A DNA stretch of 64,000 nucleotides from assembly GCA_963693285.1 (NCBI GenBank), contig OY848931.1, positions 2,306,144 to 2,370,143 of the forward strand. The letters run 5' to 3'. A program made the translations under genes and the position numbers. This document shows positions 45,866 to 58,360 of the stretch, in pieces. The notes under the pieces are model-generated. The model saw only the letters and a list, made by a program, of their open reading frames with translations. It ran no database searches and had not been told where the DNA came from. Origin of the DNA: Xestospongia muta. Lineage: Eukaryota > Porifera > Demospongiae > Haplosclerida > Petrosiidae. Numbering within the stretch: the stretch's first letter is position 1; every line of letters begins with the position of its first letter.

Positions 45866-46353
45866 TGTGAAAGGACATTTCAGACTTTATATTTGTTTGG
45901 ACAACCAACTAAAAATCAATAAACTAAACCAAGCTATATATATAATACAACAACCAATCAAAATACATCTAAGGAGTCTATAGCAACAGCCAATGAGGTA
46001 GCTGGAATAGAGTCCTTGACAGATCACAACTGGTTGAAGTGAGCAAGGTTGTTTCGATCTTCTAACCAGAGATCTCATCAGCAGACACGGCAGAACACCT
46101 AAAGTCCTAGATTATTTTTCACCCTCCTGTAAGCTAGTGAGATAGAGCGTCCCACTGTTGTTAAAATTAACCATGACAGCACGTCGATGGTAGCCATAGG
46201 TAGCCACGCCTATGCATATATAATAGCTACGTAGCTTTACTTCCAATAATAATATTGGTTTTGTTTATTGATTTTTAGTATTGGTTGTCCAGACAAATAT
46301 AAAGTCTGAAATGTTCTTTCACATCTATTACCCCTTCGCCTAAGACTTTTCAA
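45866..46353. mobile_element. Non-autonomous terminal-inverted-repeat element (488 bp) with 12-bp target duplication
   Basis: Left arm 45868-45935 and right arm 46253-46323 are inverted repeats about 60 bp long (AACATTTCAGACTTTATATT, TGGACAACCAA, AAAATCAATAAAC). CATATAACAACT flanks it at 45854-45865 and 46354-46365. The uninterrupted paralogous site is at 11288-11307. The right end carries about 30 extra bases outside the matched arm. No transposase. Long arms and a 9-12-bp duplication suit a Mutator-like element, by inference. Confidence 0.75.
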
Positions 46354-46365
46354 CATATAACAACT

Positions 46366-47499
46366 CGCTATGAAGGTCAAGCAAAAACAAACTGACAAAT
46401 TTATTTCTCAAGGTAACTAAGAGGTCATCATAAACCATCTACCTCTTTATTTAGACAAGAAATCAGGAAGAAACTCAAAGCATAATTAGATATGTTATTC
46501 CACCAGCAGTCACTGGTAGTGTAATTATTACAAATGTTATGTCACCACCAACTATCAACTCATGCAATGTATAAATTAGAAATTCATGTTCATTAAAGGT
46601 TAAACCATTCTTTTTCACTATGGACTTCCTCCATTATAACTTCACCTGTACATTCTCTTTTAGTCAAAGTACAATTTTATGAAAGGTACATGTAGACATA
46701 GTGTTGTACATAACCACTGGGAAAGATTACAGCTTTCGGTAAGTAATCTATCTTATAAAAATTGTCTATATTAATACTCATAGGAGTGCTACCAGGGTGT
46801 CTCGATAATAGTGAAATAGAATGCACTCTAAACAAAGGCTTTAGAAATAGTACAATGTTGTAGTAGTTCCTTACAACTCATACGTGTTATGTTAATACCC
46901 ACAGTCTTATATGTTATGTAGCATCGGCACAATTTAGTTTACAAAACCAAGCATTAACAAGAATACAGAATACCATATCACTTTCTAACAGAACTGCAAA
47001 GGGAATGTTTATGTATTGATGGTGAAACAAAGAGAGGTGTAGTGAATGCAAAAACTTTTCAGTAAGGATAAAACTATTACTTGTGTTTAATTCCTACATT
47101 TTTAGGCAACACTTACATCAATACATAGTGGATTATCTATTCTTGTCATCACACAATGATACACTGTCTACAGGTAAAACAGATACAATATATTGTATCA
47201 AGGTAATGTTTTTTCTGTAGGACACCCACATTATATCCAATCTCTATATATTATAACTTAACTCTTAATGTTAGAGCAAAAGCACTAAAAATATGAACTT
47301 GTTGCAATGAGGTTAGTTATTCAATGAACTGATCATATCAATTGACAAAACATTTAGACAGTTATAAGAGGCTTCTTATTACATTGATGCTCTGTCATCA
47401 AACAAATATTTTGCCTTGCAGTGTATTGACTATAGAGGCATCATGTGATAGTATGTATGAACCATGTATGTTTAAAGGATTAAATATTAAGTAAAGATA

Positions 47500-47500
<1 letters not shown>
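46366..47500. repeat. Duplicated noncoding block, inverted partners at 10.58-11.3 and 12.6-13.2 kb
   Basis: 46366-47095 is the inverted partner of 10580-11290; 47100-47460 matches the reverse of 12850-13200. No supported gene. Confidence 0.65.
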
Positions 47501-49000
<1,500 letters not shown>

Positions 49001-49220
49001 TGTGCTCTTTAGCGTTAGAACAAAAGCACTAAAAACATGAACTTGTTGCAATGAGGTTAGTTATTCAATGGACTGATCATAACAATTGACAAAACATTTA
49101 GACAGTTATAAGAGGCAATGAACATACCATTGTATCATAACATAACAATGGAAAAACTATTAAGACTTGGGAATTGAAAATATTGCTTTATAATCATTAT
49201 ACAACAAGACATATACATTT
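49001..49220. repeat. Duplicated noncoding segment left of an insertion
   Basis: Reverse of 12860-13090. It continues after the insertion at 49674. Confidence 0.65.
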
Positions 49221-49673
49221 CATAGGAGGCTGAAGGGAGGGGGGGGCTGAAGGGGCTAGACCCCCCCCCCAATATTTAGAAAGAGGGGGCTCAACCCCCC
49301 CCCCCCCAAATTTTATTGCTTTCTACTTACCCCACAAAAAGAATCTAAGTTAATCTTATTGGTGTTGATGAAACTGTCAAAAGTTTTGACATTTGCTGGC
49401 AACAATGACGGAAAAATGGCTTAACAATTGTCTGGTCCTTCATGTACACAAATGCATAACTAATGAGTGTGATCTTGTTGAAATAGCTAAGGAATTGTTA
49501 TGGTAAATGATGAACAAAGGAAATACTTTGGTACGTTTTAAATTAATGTTGGTAATACTGATTGTGATTATATCAAACATAGCTTCTGCATTATAGGTAC
49601 ATTCATGTCTGCATATTCATCACATAGTTATGGTGTGAGCCCCCCCAAAATATAAGTGCCTCATCTGCCTATG
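49221..49673. mobile_element. Non-autonomous element (453 bp) with poly-G/C blocks and 5-bp target duplication
   Basis: Ends are CATAGGAGGCTGAAGG and, inverted, CATAGGCAGATGAGGC. CATTT flanks both sides (49216-49220, 49674-49678). The empty site is present in the inverted partner near 12852-12862. The left third carries runs of about 9 G, 11 C and 14 C. A partial second copy is at 57383-57475. No coding frame. Confidence 0.7.
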
Positions 49674-50450
49674 CATTTATCCTTTTACATAGATGCCACG
49701 AATGTTCTGAAGATACAAGAAGTACATCTACAAAACTTTCATCACTACCTGTGATGTTTTGCCTTGCAGTGTAGTGACTATAGAGGCATCATGTGATAGC
49801 ATATATGAACCGTGTATGTATCAATTGAAGGATTGAATTGTAAATATAGATAATGTTCAACTTGATGCTTATGTTATATGACTAGGTTCATCATGGAGAA
49901 GAATTACACAAAGGACATCATTGCATGTGAGAAAGAATGTCTACAAAATTTATTCCTAACATTTAACTTGTAGACATATTATAGTTAATATTTCAAAATG
50001 ATGCCAGTTATTATTGTCTGCATATACATTTACCATGTGTTGCTGCCCAAGAGGTAATGATATCACTCAATTCTTTAGATTATATTATCTCTCTTTCTCT
50101 CTCCCTCTCCTTTTCTCTTTTTTCTCTGTTTATCTTTTTATCAATCTGTCTATCCAGTTATTCATTCATCTGCTATTCATTTATCTATTTGTTCATCCAT
50201 CTATCTACCCATTTATTGATCCATTCAACAATTCATCTATTCATTCAACCATTAGTGAGTGACATTGACTTCCACTTCTATTCAGATGTTCAAAGAAGAA
50301 TCTGTTAAAGTGGATCATCAAACCTTGCTTGGCTATATCATTAGTTGAGTCTTGTACTTTGAATGAAATGGTCGAATTCAAATACACTGTAGGAGGTAAG
50401 TAAATACAATTTAAATATTCAATGACAATTGCCATAGCAACATATATGTA
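49674..50450 (+). pseudogene. Array fragments: exon k intron joined to exon t
   Basis: After sequence like 7370-7450 and 12600-12700, the CT/ATTC intron that normally precedes exon k occurs (50090-50250), but it joins at 50255 to the 31-nt intron and exon t of the MYCBP2-like region (MFKEES, then DHQTLLGYI at 50286-50400). The join falls exactly at the intron donor GTGAGT. Exon t then reads SCTLNEMVEFKYTVGG. Confidence 0.6.
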
Positions 50451-51510
50451 GATCCTAGAGAGCTGACTTTATTATAGCAACTAATTTACATTAATTGATT
50501 GATAATTATCATAGCAACAGTATCCATGACAACACTGACTATATTACAGGTGGAGATAAAGGTGCCTATAGGTCTGTTGTACTACCATTAATACTGGTCT
50601 GTTATCTATGGGTAATGTTTTTGGTGATCTTGAGTGTCAAGTGAGAGCTACGTCTGTGTGATAAGCTGCTGTCTTTTGGTGAAGTCTGTTGCGGCATAAA
50701 AGGAAAGAAGGAGTGTCTATATAGCTTGTCTTCATGGGTATGGCACTCAAGGTAAGTCACTCACTATCGATTAAAACAAGATGCTGACGATATGTGTATG
50801 ATATTTTATACAGAGGGATGGTCATGTACTCCAACTATCACATTTTGTCATAATCAGTGTTTTCATAATACTCTCAGGAAGAAGTGATAAGGAGTCACTT
50901 CAGGTTTTTGTTATGCTCCATTATGAGGTAAGAGGGTAGTAGCTGTCCATTTAACTTATGGATTGATCTGTTTATCTGTCGTCTATCCATTGTATCATCC
51001 CTGGTAGTTGATTCTGTATTCTATTTTTGACTGTAAGGACAAATCCACAGCTTATCCTCATCTCTCAGATGTGGTCAGACCCCTGTTTGAGGTTTATGAC
51101 AATGTAAAGAAGTGTTAGTTACGTTTGAAGTATGAGAACCAATCAAAATGTGACGCTATCATTTTCTATCATCTAGTTCTATCAGAAACCATTTGCGTAT
51201 GCCACGTGGGAAATGTGCTTACTATGTATGTTACAAATGTAAGAAGGTAAGACAATTTGTCCATGTATATGTCTTTCTCTCCAGTATATTATCAACCATC
51301 TATCTATTCATTCATTTTTTCATCCACTCATCTTTCTACCTATTTTTATCCATCCATTAGACATGTTACTGTGGTGAAGCACACTATGCTGCAGATGCTA
51401 GTGATGATTTTGATTCTTCTGAACTAATTTGTCCAACTTGTTTTAATACTGGAGGTCAGTCCAGGTAAGTATGTTATGTAGAAACCATTTTCATTACAGT
51501 AAGAATAGAA
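50451..51510 (+). pseudogene. MYCBP2-like C-terminal ligase module (u-v-w-x), plus-strand copy
   Basis: Exon u at 50550-50760 is frame-shifted but shows GDKGAYRS, LLSFGEVCCGIKGKKECL. RING remnants follow to 50960. Exon w at 51085-51165 reads YDNVKKC.LRLKYENQ. The best part is 51196-51247, RMPRGKCAYYVCYKCKK, which equals the YAYYVCYKCKK stretch of human MYCBP2, followed by GTAAG and an intron with ATCC repeats, then exon x at 51360-51466: TCYCGEAHYAADASDDFDSS, ELICPTCFNTGGQSR. This exon x is uninterrupted. In MYCBP2 this begins the tandem-cysteine domain that esterifies ubiquitin to threonine. Upstream damage means the copy as a whole is not functional. Confidence 0.75.
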
Positions 51511-51519
51511 GTGAGAATA

Positions 51520-53635
51520 GAAGCAAATGTAAGGGAGTCAAGGCTTTCAATACCTGAGGACAATGGGACAAAATCTTGATCGTGCATCTCACCAATGCGA
51601 GCAACCCAATGGTGTTCCCATAACCAAAACACACAGTCGGGTGTGCATATTCGGCCAAGGTAGGTCATGGCTCTCGATACCTGAGTACCTTGCATTTGAG
51701 CACCAAAGCGAGTAAACCCATATCTTGTTCTCGATAATCAAAACACAACCGGAATAGTTGGCCCAGCTTTTTACTTAGATGGAAGTGAGGCACCTTCCTT
51801 CCCCGTAAAGTGAGGGTCCAATGAGACGGTTCATCCGAGGCCAAGCGAGGCCGACTTTCCTTTACCGAGAAGCGCGTATCCGACAGGGCGATCCATTTGA
51901 GGTAAAGTGAGGCCGACTATCCTTCCACTAAAAGTGACGGCCGGGAGGTGAGGGTCCAACGAGGCGAGCCATCCCAGACGAAGTGAGGCCAACTGTCCTT
52001 CACTGGAAAGTAACGGCCAAGGGTCGATCCATCTGAGGCGAGCGAGGCCTTCCCCGAGAAGCGAGGGTCTAACGAGTCGATCCATCCGAGGCGAAAGCGA
52101 GGCGGACTGTCCTTTCCCTGAAGGCGACGGCCGAAGGGTCGATCCATCTTCGGCGTAGCGAGGCCGACTCCTCTTCCCATGAAAGTGACGGCTACAGGGT
52201 CGATCCATCTTTGGCGTGGCGAGGCCGACTCCTCTTCCCATGAAAGTGACGGCTATAAGGTCGATCCATTTGAGGCAAAGGGAGGCTGATTCTCCTTCCC
52301 CTGAATGTGACGGTTAAGAGGTCAATCAGTCTGAGCTGAACCGAAGCCGACTTTCCTTCCCCGTGAAGTGACAGCAAAAGGGTCGATCCATCTAAGGCAA
52401 AGGGAGGCCGACTTTCCTTCCCCCGGAGGCGAGGGTCCGATGAGTATATCCTTTTGAGGCGTAGGGAGGCCAAGTTTTCTTCGCAGGGAAGCGAGGGTCA
52501 AGGATACACAGTCAAGGCTTTCGATACGTAAGGTCAAATCTTGATGGTGCATCTCACCAATGCTAGCGAGCCCATTGTATACCCTTACCCAAAGCACACA
52601 ATCTGATATGTATGTTCGGCCAAGGTAGGTTACGGCTCTCGATACATGAGTACCTTGCATTTAAGCACCAAAGCAAGTAAACTCATATCTTGTTCTCGAT
52701 AACCAAAACACAACCGGGAATAGTTGGTCCAGCTATTTACTTAGATGGAAGTGAAGCAGACTTTCCTTCCCGGTTAAGTGAGGGTCAAACGAGGCGAGCG
52801 AGTCCAATTGTGCATCCCCAGAAAGTGACGGCCAAAGGGTGGATTCATCTAGGGCAAAACGAGGCCGACCTCCTTCACCAAGAAATGAGGGCCAAAGGGT
52901 CGATCCGTCTGAGACGACACGCGGCCGACCCTCCTCCCATTGGACGTGATGGTCAAAATGAGTCGATCTATCGGAGGCAAAGCGAGGCCGACTGTCCTTC
53001 CTATGAAAATGAGGGCCAAAGGGTGGATTCATCTGCGGCAAAGCGAGGCCGACCTCTTTCCCTAAGAAGTGAGGGCCAAAGGGTCGATCCGTCTGAGACG
53101 ACACGAGGCCTACCCTCCTTCCATTGGAAGTGATGGTCAAAACGAGTTGATCTATCGGAGGCAAAGCGAGGCCAACTGTCCTTCCCATGAAAATGAGGGC
53201 CAAAGTGTCGATTCATCTGCGGCGAAGGGTCGATTCATCTGCACGGTGAAGGTGTATGGGCACCTCTCGGGAAAGCTTTGTCAGTTGGTGCTCTATATGA
53301 GAGGAGCGAGTTAGTGTCAGAGATTTGCTTCGTGTGTACGATTTGTATTCTCGGGCAGCTGCTCCAAACCCTCTATGTCTGGCGTGTGGAGGGCACTGAA
53401 CGTGGCAAGGTGGATAGGTTGAATGCAACGTGTTCGTCTTGTTCCAAGTGTCCATTGGGTGTTTGAATCGTTCTAAGTGTCCATTGGGTGTTTGAATCGA
53501 TCTGTTCTTTCATCTGAGGTTTCATCTGAGGGAGCAGTATCTTGAATTGTCTGGTGTTGCAACGAGGTTGTTTTCGTGACACTGTGGTTGAGTGGGGCCT
53601 TCCAGTAATGTTTCAGGTTTGTGTTATGACCGTAA
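51520..53635. repeat. Composite higher-order repeat of spacer plus 60-bp units (arrays 5 and 6)
   Basis: Two large units: spacer 51537-51780 plus ~60-bp repeats 51781-52500, then spacer 52505-52740 plus repeats 52741-53245. The spacers match closely (GTGCATCTCACCAATGC, TATTCGGCCAAGGTAGGT, GAGTACCTTGCATTT, AACACAACCGG). Repeat units carry CCATC.GAGGC.AAGCGAGGC and CCGACT.TCCTTCCC words, a GC-richer subfamily of arrays 1-4. 53246-53600 is a GC-rich tail with a 31-bp direct repeat (GTTCTAAGTGTCCATTGGGT). Long open frames on both strands come from the repeat. Confidence 0.8.
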
Positions 53636-54450
53636 CATGTCTAATGGATGCATGAATGGATAGATGATGGATAAATACTGGAAAGATAGACATATAGATG
53701 AACAAATTGTTTGACTTTACATTAGTAACAGATTTAGTAAGCATATTTCCACATGGTATACTCAAGTTTTTTGATAGAATTAGATGCGGGAAAATGATAG
53801 CATCACATTTTCATTGGTACTCATACTTCAAATGTAACTGACACTTCCTCTTCACATCATCATAAATCTCAACAGGGGTATAACCACATATGAGAGAGAT
53901 GAGGATGACCTATGTGTTTGTCTTTATAGTGAAAACTAGAATACAGAATCAACTACCAGAGATGATACAATGGATAGACAACAGATTAATGGATCAATGG
54001 ATATAGTTAAATGGACAGCTGCTACCCTCATCCCTCACAAATGTAACATATCATAAACCTGAAAACACTAACAATGAAAAATATGATCACACTCTAACTG
54101 GATAGCTGGAGTACATCACCATCCCTCTGTATAAAATATCATACATGTATTTTCAGCATATTGTTGTAATCGATAGTGAGTGGACTTTTCTTGAGTGCCA
54201 CACCCAAAAAGAAATGGTAGACACTCCTTCTCTCCTTTTATGCCACAACAGAGTTGACCAAAATACAGCAACTTATCACGGACAGACGAAACTCTCTCTT
54301 GACATTCAGGATCACCTCTAACATTACCAATAGATAACACACCAGTATTACTGGTAGTACCACAGAACCTATAGGTATCTTTACCTCCAACCGTAAAAAG
54401 ATAGTCAGTGTTGTCATGGAGCAACAGCATAGTGTGCTTCACCACCGTAA
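53636..54450 (-). pseudogene. MYCBP2-like Cys-rich and RING module, minus strand, circularly permuted
   Basis: Nearly identical, inverted, to 15920-16790. Exon u is open at 54454-54116 (112 codons): KDTYRFCGTTSNTGVLSIGN, DPECQERVSSVRDKLLYFGQ, CCGIKGEKECLPFLFGCGTQ, then YAENTCMIFYTEGW without the stop found in the plus copy. RING APAIQLE..HIFH follows to 53990 in another frame, then exon w (53900-53800). The exon x start that should follow (GGTGGTGAAGCACACTATGC) is instead found at the front, at 54421-54448, joined to the intron before exon u. The direct repeat ACCGTAA is at both ends. Confidence 0.75.
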
Positions 54451-54909
54451 GCATCCTATGTAATTTTCCTAGGTCATGTACTTCTCTCCCAGCCTCATCT
54501 GCTCTTGTTGACCACCTTCATTATCTTTGAAATGTGTAGGGTACAGATGAATGATTCTATTTATAAAATTATCTTCATTATACATAACTACCATGTAATA
54601 CAATATTAAATTGCATTGAAAAAATGATTTCTATTATTTAATTTGGTGCATTTAAAAATTATTTGTTGTATAATTATCATGACCATTCCAAGCAGAGGCA
54701 AACAAATTATTACATGAACACAGAAGTTATATTGGTAGGACATGTTGTTTTCAAATGCTAGCTATTACATGTATATCCTTGAATCAGTGGATGTTATCAC
54801 ATCATTATTAACAGAGAGAGACACAAAGCGAGAAAGAGAGAGAGACAGAGAAAGGATGAATGAATATTAGTATTTAATATGACAATTACAGAGAACATAA
54901 TATAATAAC
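54451..54909 (-). pseudogene. Block V copy 3
   Basis: Closely matches 18000-18460 and 22910-23370, including the exon r remnant on the minus strand at 54475-54545. It lacks a short segment near 54640. Confidence 0.5.
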
Positions 54910-54965
54910 ACGATCCATCTGAAGAGAGGTCAGCCGATTTTCCTTCTCCGGGAAGTGACGGTCAA
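54910..54965. repeat. Single 60-bp GC-rich unit
   Basis: One unit matching the start of array 1 (GATCCATCTGA, CTTCTCCGGGAAGTGACGGT), cut at GACGGTC and fused to unrelated DNA. Confidence 0.85.
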
Positions 54966-55345
54966 TAATTATAAAGTAACAGTAACAGTTCATTCGACTC
55001 ATATAAGCCTTTTTCTAACATATCAAATTTGACCTTTCAATTACCTGGTGACTTCACAGTGAGTTCGAGTACAAAAAGATATGATAATTATCAAGCATGC
55101 AGTAACAATGCCTGTATAGGAATAGACTAGATTCTTCAGATGTCAATGATCGGACCCCTCCTACTGTCTTAACCAGCACGTGCGACTGTGCTAGAAAGAA
55201 GAGACAAAGCAAGTGTGTTGAGTGCAGTTGTGCTGCGTGTGTTCATTAATGATGTATGTTTTGATTTTTTTAGTCAGTATCATGCAAGTGAACATTAAAG
55301 GCTCAGATTTTAAGGGGCAAGTTTCAACCAAGAGGTGGTCAACAA
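54966..55345. other. No supported gene
   Basis: AT-rich single-copy sequence as far as this window shows; no domain recognised. Confidence 0.5.
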
Positions 55346-55850
55346 TTGCCACAACTAGTAAGAGTTGAAATTTCATTTCACTTAGTGACTAAGCTCCTAT
55401 ATTATGTAATCATTGTGGTAACTTGTGTGGAGAATGTGATCGTGTACTGCATTATCACAAACGTACTGATAACTAATGTGAGTGACAAAGACCTCCACTT
55501 CTTTCAGATGTTCAAAGAAGAATCTGTTAAATTTGAGCTTCATGAAAGTATGGTCATATCAAACCCTACTTGGCTATATCATTCTTAGCTGAATCTTGTA
55601 CTTTGAATGGAATGGTCGAATTCAAATACACTGTAGAAGGTAAGTAAATACAACTTAAATATTCATTGACAATTACCATGGCAACATGTGTGTACATCCT
55701 AAAGAGCCCACTTGATTATAGCAATTAATTGATATTAATTGATTGATAATTATCATAGCAACAGTATCCACGACAACACTGACTATCAATATTACAGATG
55801 GAGGTAAACATGCCTATAAGTTCTGTAGGACTACCAATACACTTGTGCTA
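55346..55850 (+). pseudogene. MYCBP2-like exons s, t and start of u, plus strand
   Basis: 55395-55477 reads APILCNHCGNLCGECDRVLH, YHKRTDN, keeping all four cysteines of the CN.CGNLC..CDR motif. A 30-nt GT-AG intron (55478-55507) leads to exon t, MFKEESVKFELHESMV, then after a shift LAESCTLNGMVEFKYTVEG (55508-55640). After an intron, exon u begins (GGKHAYKFCRTTN, 55800-55840) and breaks off into the next tandem array. In MYCBP2 these motifs stand just before the RING. Confidence 0.75.
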
Positions 55851-57382
55851 TCTATTCATATGCTCAGCAATCTAACCAGGCATTCACTCTCCTTACGAGG
55901 ACAAACATTGAACAGATATTGATTGTATTCACAGCAGATTTTTGGAGCATTATTCATTGCAAGTTGTACCAACTGTAAAAGAACAATAAGAATAGAGAAA
56001 GCATTAGGCTACTAACTAAAATACATTGTCGATTCAGTACTAATCAATCTAAAATGATTAATACTGGGTATGTAAACCTACATGCATTGACTACATTAAT
56101 ATTATGGCTACCTTAATGCAGAAGTCATAGAACAAAGAACAATTTACATGACCAGTTGTGGATCACAAATAGAGTCTGTATAATTGAGGTTTCCTCCATT
56201 TGATTAATAGTCAAGGCTGATAAATTCCTAGCAATATTCATAATGAGATCCGTTAAAAGAAAACTGGATGGATGCATGGACAGACATGATAAATAATTGA
56301 ATAAATGGATTGATGCATAGCTATCAAAGATACATTATACAGGTACTATCTATTCATATGCTCGTGATCTATCCAGCCATTCACTCTCCTGACAAGGACA
56401 GAATTAAACAGATGTTGATAGTATTCACAGCAGAGTTGTACTGTAAAGGAACAAAACCAACTAAAATGCATTGTCAATTTCCTCCATTTGATAAATAGTC
56501 AAGACTGATAAATGCCTAGCAATATTCGTAATGGGATACATTAAACAATAAAGGGATGGATGCATGGACAGACATGATAAATTGTTGAATAAATGGATTG
56601 ATATGTAGCTATAAGGTACCGTATATTCATATGCTCAGCAATCTATCCAGCCATTCACTCTCCTAACCAGGACAAACATTTTACAGATATTGATAGTATT
56701 CATAGCAGAGTTGTTGGAACCATCTTCACTGAAAACTAAGTTGTACCAACTGAAAAAGAACAATAAGAATAGAGAAAGCATTAGGCTACCAACTAAAATG
56801 CATTGTCCATGCAGTACTAATCAATCAAAATGATTAATACTAGGTACGCAAAGATACATGCATTGAACTACATTAATATTATAGCTATCTCAAGCAGAAG
56901 TCATAGAACAAAGAACAATTTACATGACCAGTTATGGATCACAAATGGAGTCTATTTAATTGATGCTTCCTCCATTGGATAAATAGTCAAGACTGATAAA
57001 TGCCTAGCAATGTTCATATAGGGATCAGTTAAAAGATAAATGGATGGATGTATGGACAGACATAATAAATAGTTGAATAAATGGATTACTACATAGCTGT
57101 CAAAAGATACATTATACAGGTTTCATACATTCATATGCTCATGATCTATCCAGCCATTCACTCTCCTTACGAGTATAGAATTAAACAGATTTTCATAGTA
57201 TTCACAGCAGAGTTGTTGGAGCCATATTCATTGAAAGCTATGTTATACCAACTGTAAAACAGCAATAAGAATAAAGCATTAGGCTACTAACTAAAATGCA
57301 TCGTCAATGCAGTACTAATCAATCTGAAATGATTAATACTGGGTATGTAAACCTACATGCATTGACTACATTAATTGATATT
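55851..57382 (-). repeat. Tandem array of exon-like units, part 1
   Basis: At least three units recur, each with ATCTATCCAGCCATTCACTC on the plus strand and TTTCCTCCATTTGATAAATA. On the minus strand two exon-like pieces repeat in the same order: one reading NIARNLSALTINQMEETS, TLFVIHNWSCK (for example 56250-56130), the other LVQLAMNNAPKICCEYNQYL, FNVCPRKESE (55970-55870). AG acceptor and GT donor dinucleotides frame them and reading frames hold across units with few stops. The protein is not recognised. Units differ by indels. Confidence 0.5.
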
Positions 57383-57475
57383 CATAGGCGGATGAGGTAC
57401 TTATATTTAGGGGGGGCTCACACCATAACTATGTGATGAATGCAGAAACTATGTTTGATATAATCACAATCAGCG
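57383..57475. mobile_element. Partial copy of the 453-bp poly-G/C element
   Basis: Matches the inverted right end of 49221-49673 (CATAGGCGGATGAGGTACTT, GGGGGGGCTCACACCATAAC, then ATGTTTGATATAATCACAAT). It is cut at about 57475 and has no left end. Confidence 0.7.
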
Positions 57476-58360
57476 AAAATGGTCAAATTTGCTATTAGCA
57501 TCAAAAATAGAGTAGTTATTAATGGATTAGGCAAAGTAGGTTATTATCATACTAATTAAGGATTAAAGTAGTGGATAGATGGACTAACAAAGAATGAATT
57601 TGATTAATCAATAGCTTAAGTATGATTAATCAATAGCTTAAGTATGAATTATTATTGTTAATGTTGTTGTCAATTCATCAACATTAGAGTTATTATGTGT
57701 ATAATATGTTTATTAAGTGATGATAATAATTATGCTTAAAGTATGTTACACCTAATACTTAAAATACAGTAATTGTAGCAGTGGAAATCAAATTTACTAA
57801 TTACACTTTAAATGCAAATAGAAGCAAATATTTATTAATTGTGCTAACACAAAAACATTATTACAGATCAGTAACCAAATGCTACACTCAATACTGTCAA
57901 TAGAAAAAAGAAATAAATAACAACAGAACAAAACAAAACAATTATTAAGAAATGCATAAAACCACACTCTATATGAAATAGCCTGACTAAATATGTTTGC
58001 TCAGTGAATTGGATCTTTTGAGTCATATTATATCTATATAATACTAGTAACAACTGTATAAAAGACACCAATCTGGTGTGAGAGAGAGACATAGGAAGAT
58101 AGAGATGCAGAGAGAGAAAAAAGAGAGAGACATGACATAATATATAACAAAACTGGGGATTACCAAATATGGCAGTGTTTACATAGATGTATTAGTAAGA
58201 CACTCTCATAATGTAATAATCACTACATCTATATAATTATATTATATTTACTACATCAATTGAATATTGACAAACTATAAAAATAAACTTTCCTCTATTA
58301 TTAACATATTGTGTTGTAATTGCTAATATGATTTTACTAAAATTAACCAATAATGTATGC
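57476..58360. other. AT-rich stretch, no supported gene
   Basis: Contains a 21-bp local duplication (TTAATCAATAGCTTAAGTAT) near 57610-57645 and purine runs around 58080-58130. A hydrophobic minus-strand frame (57868-58092) has no recognisable domain. Confidence 0.45.

Noticed and set aside
51831..53314. Overlapping long frames on both strands in the composite repeat
   Set aside because: Same reason: several frames on both strands are open at once and none shows a domain.
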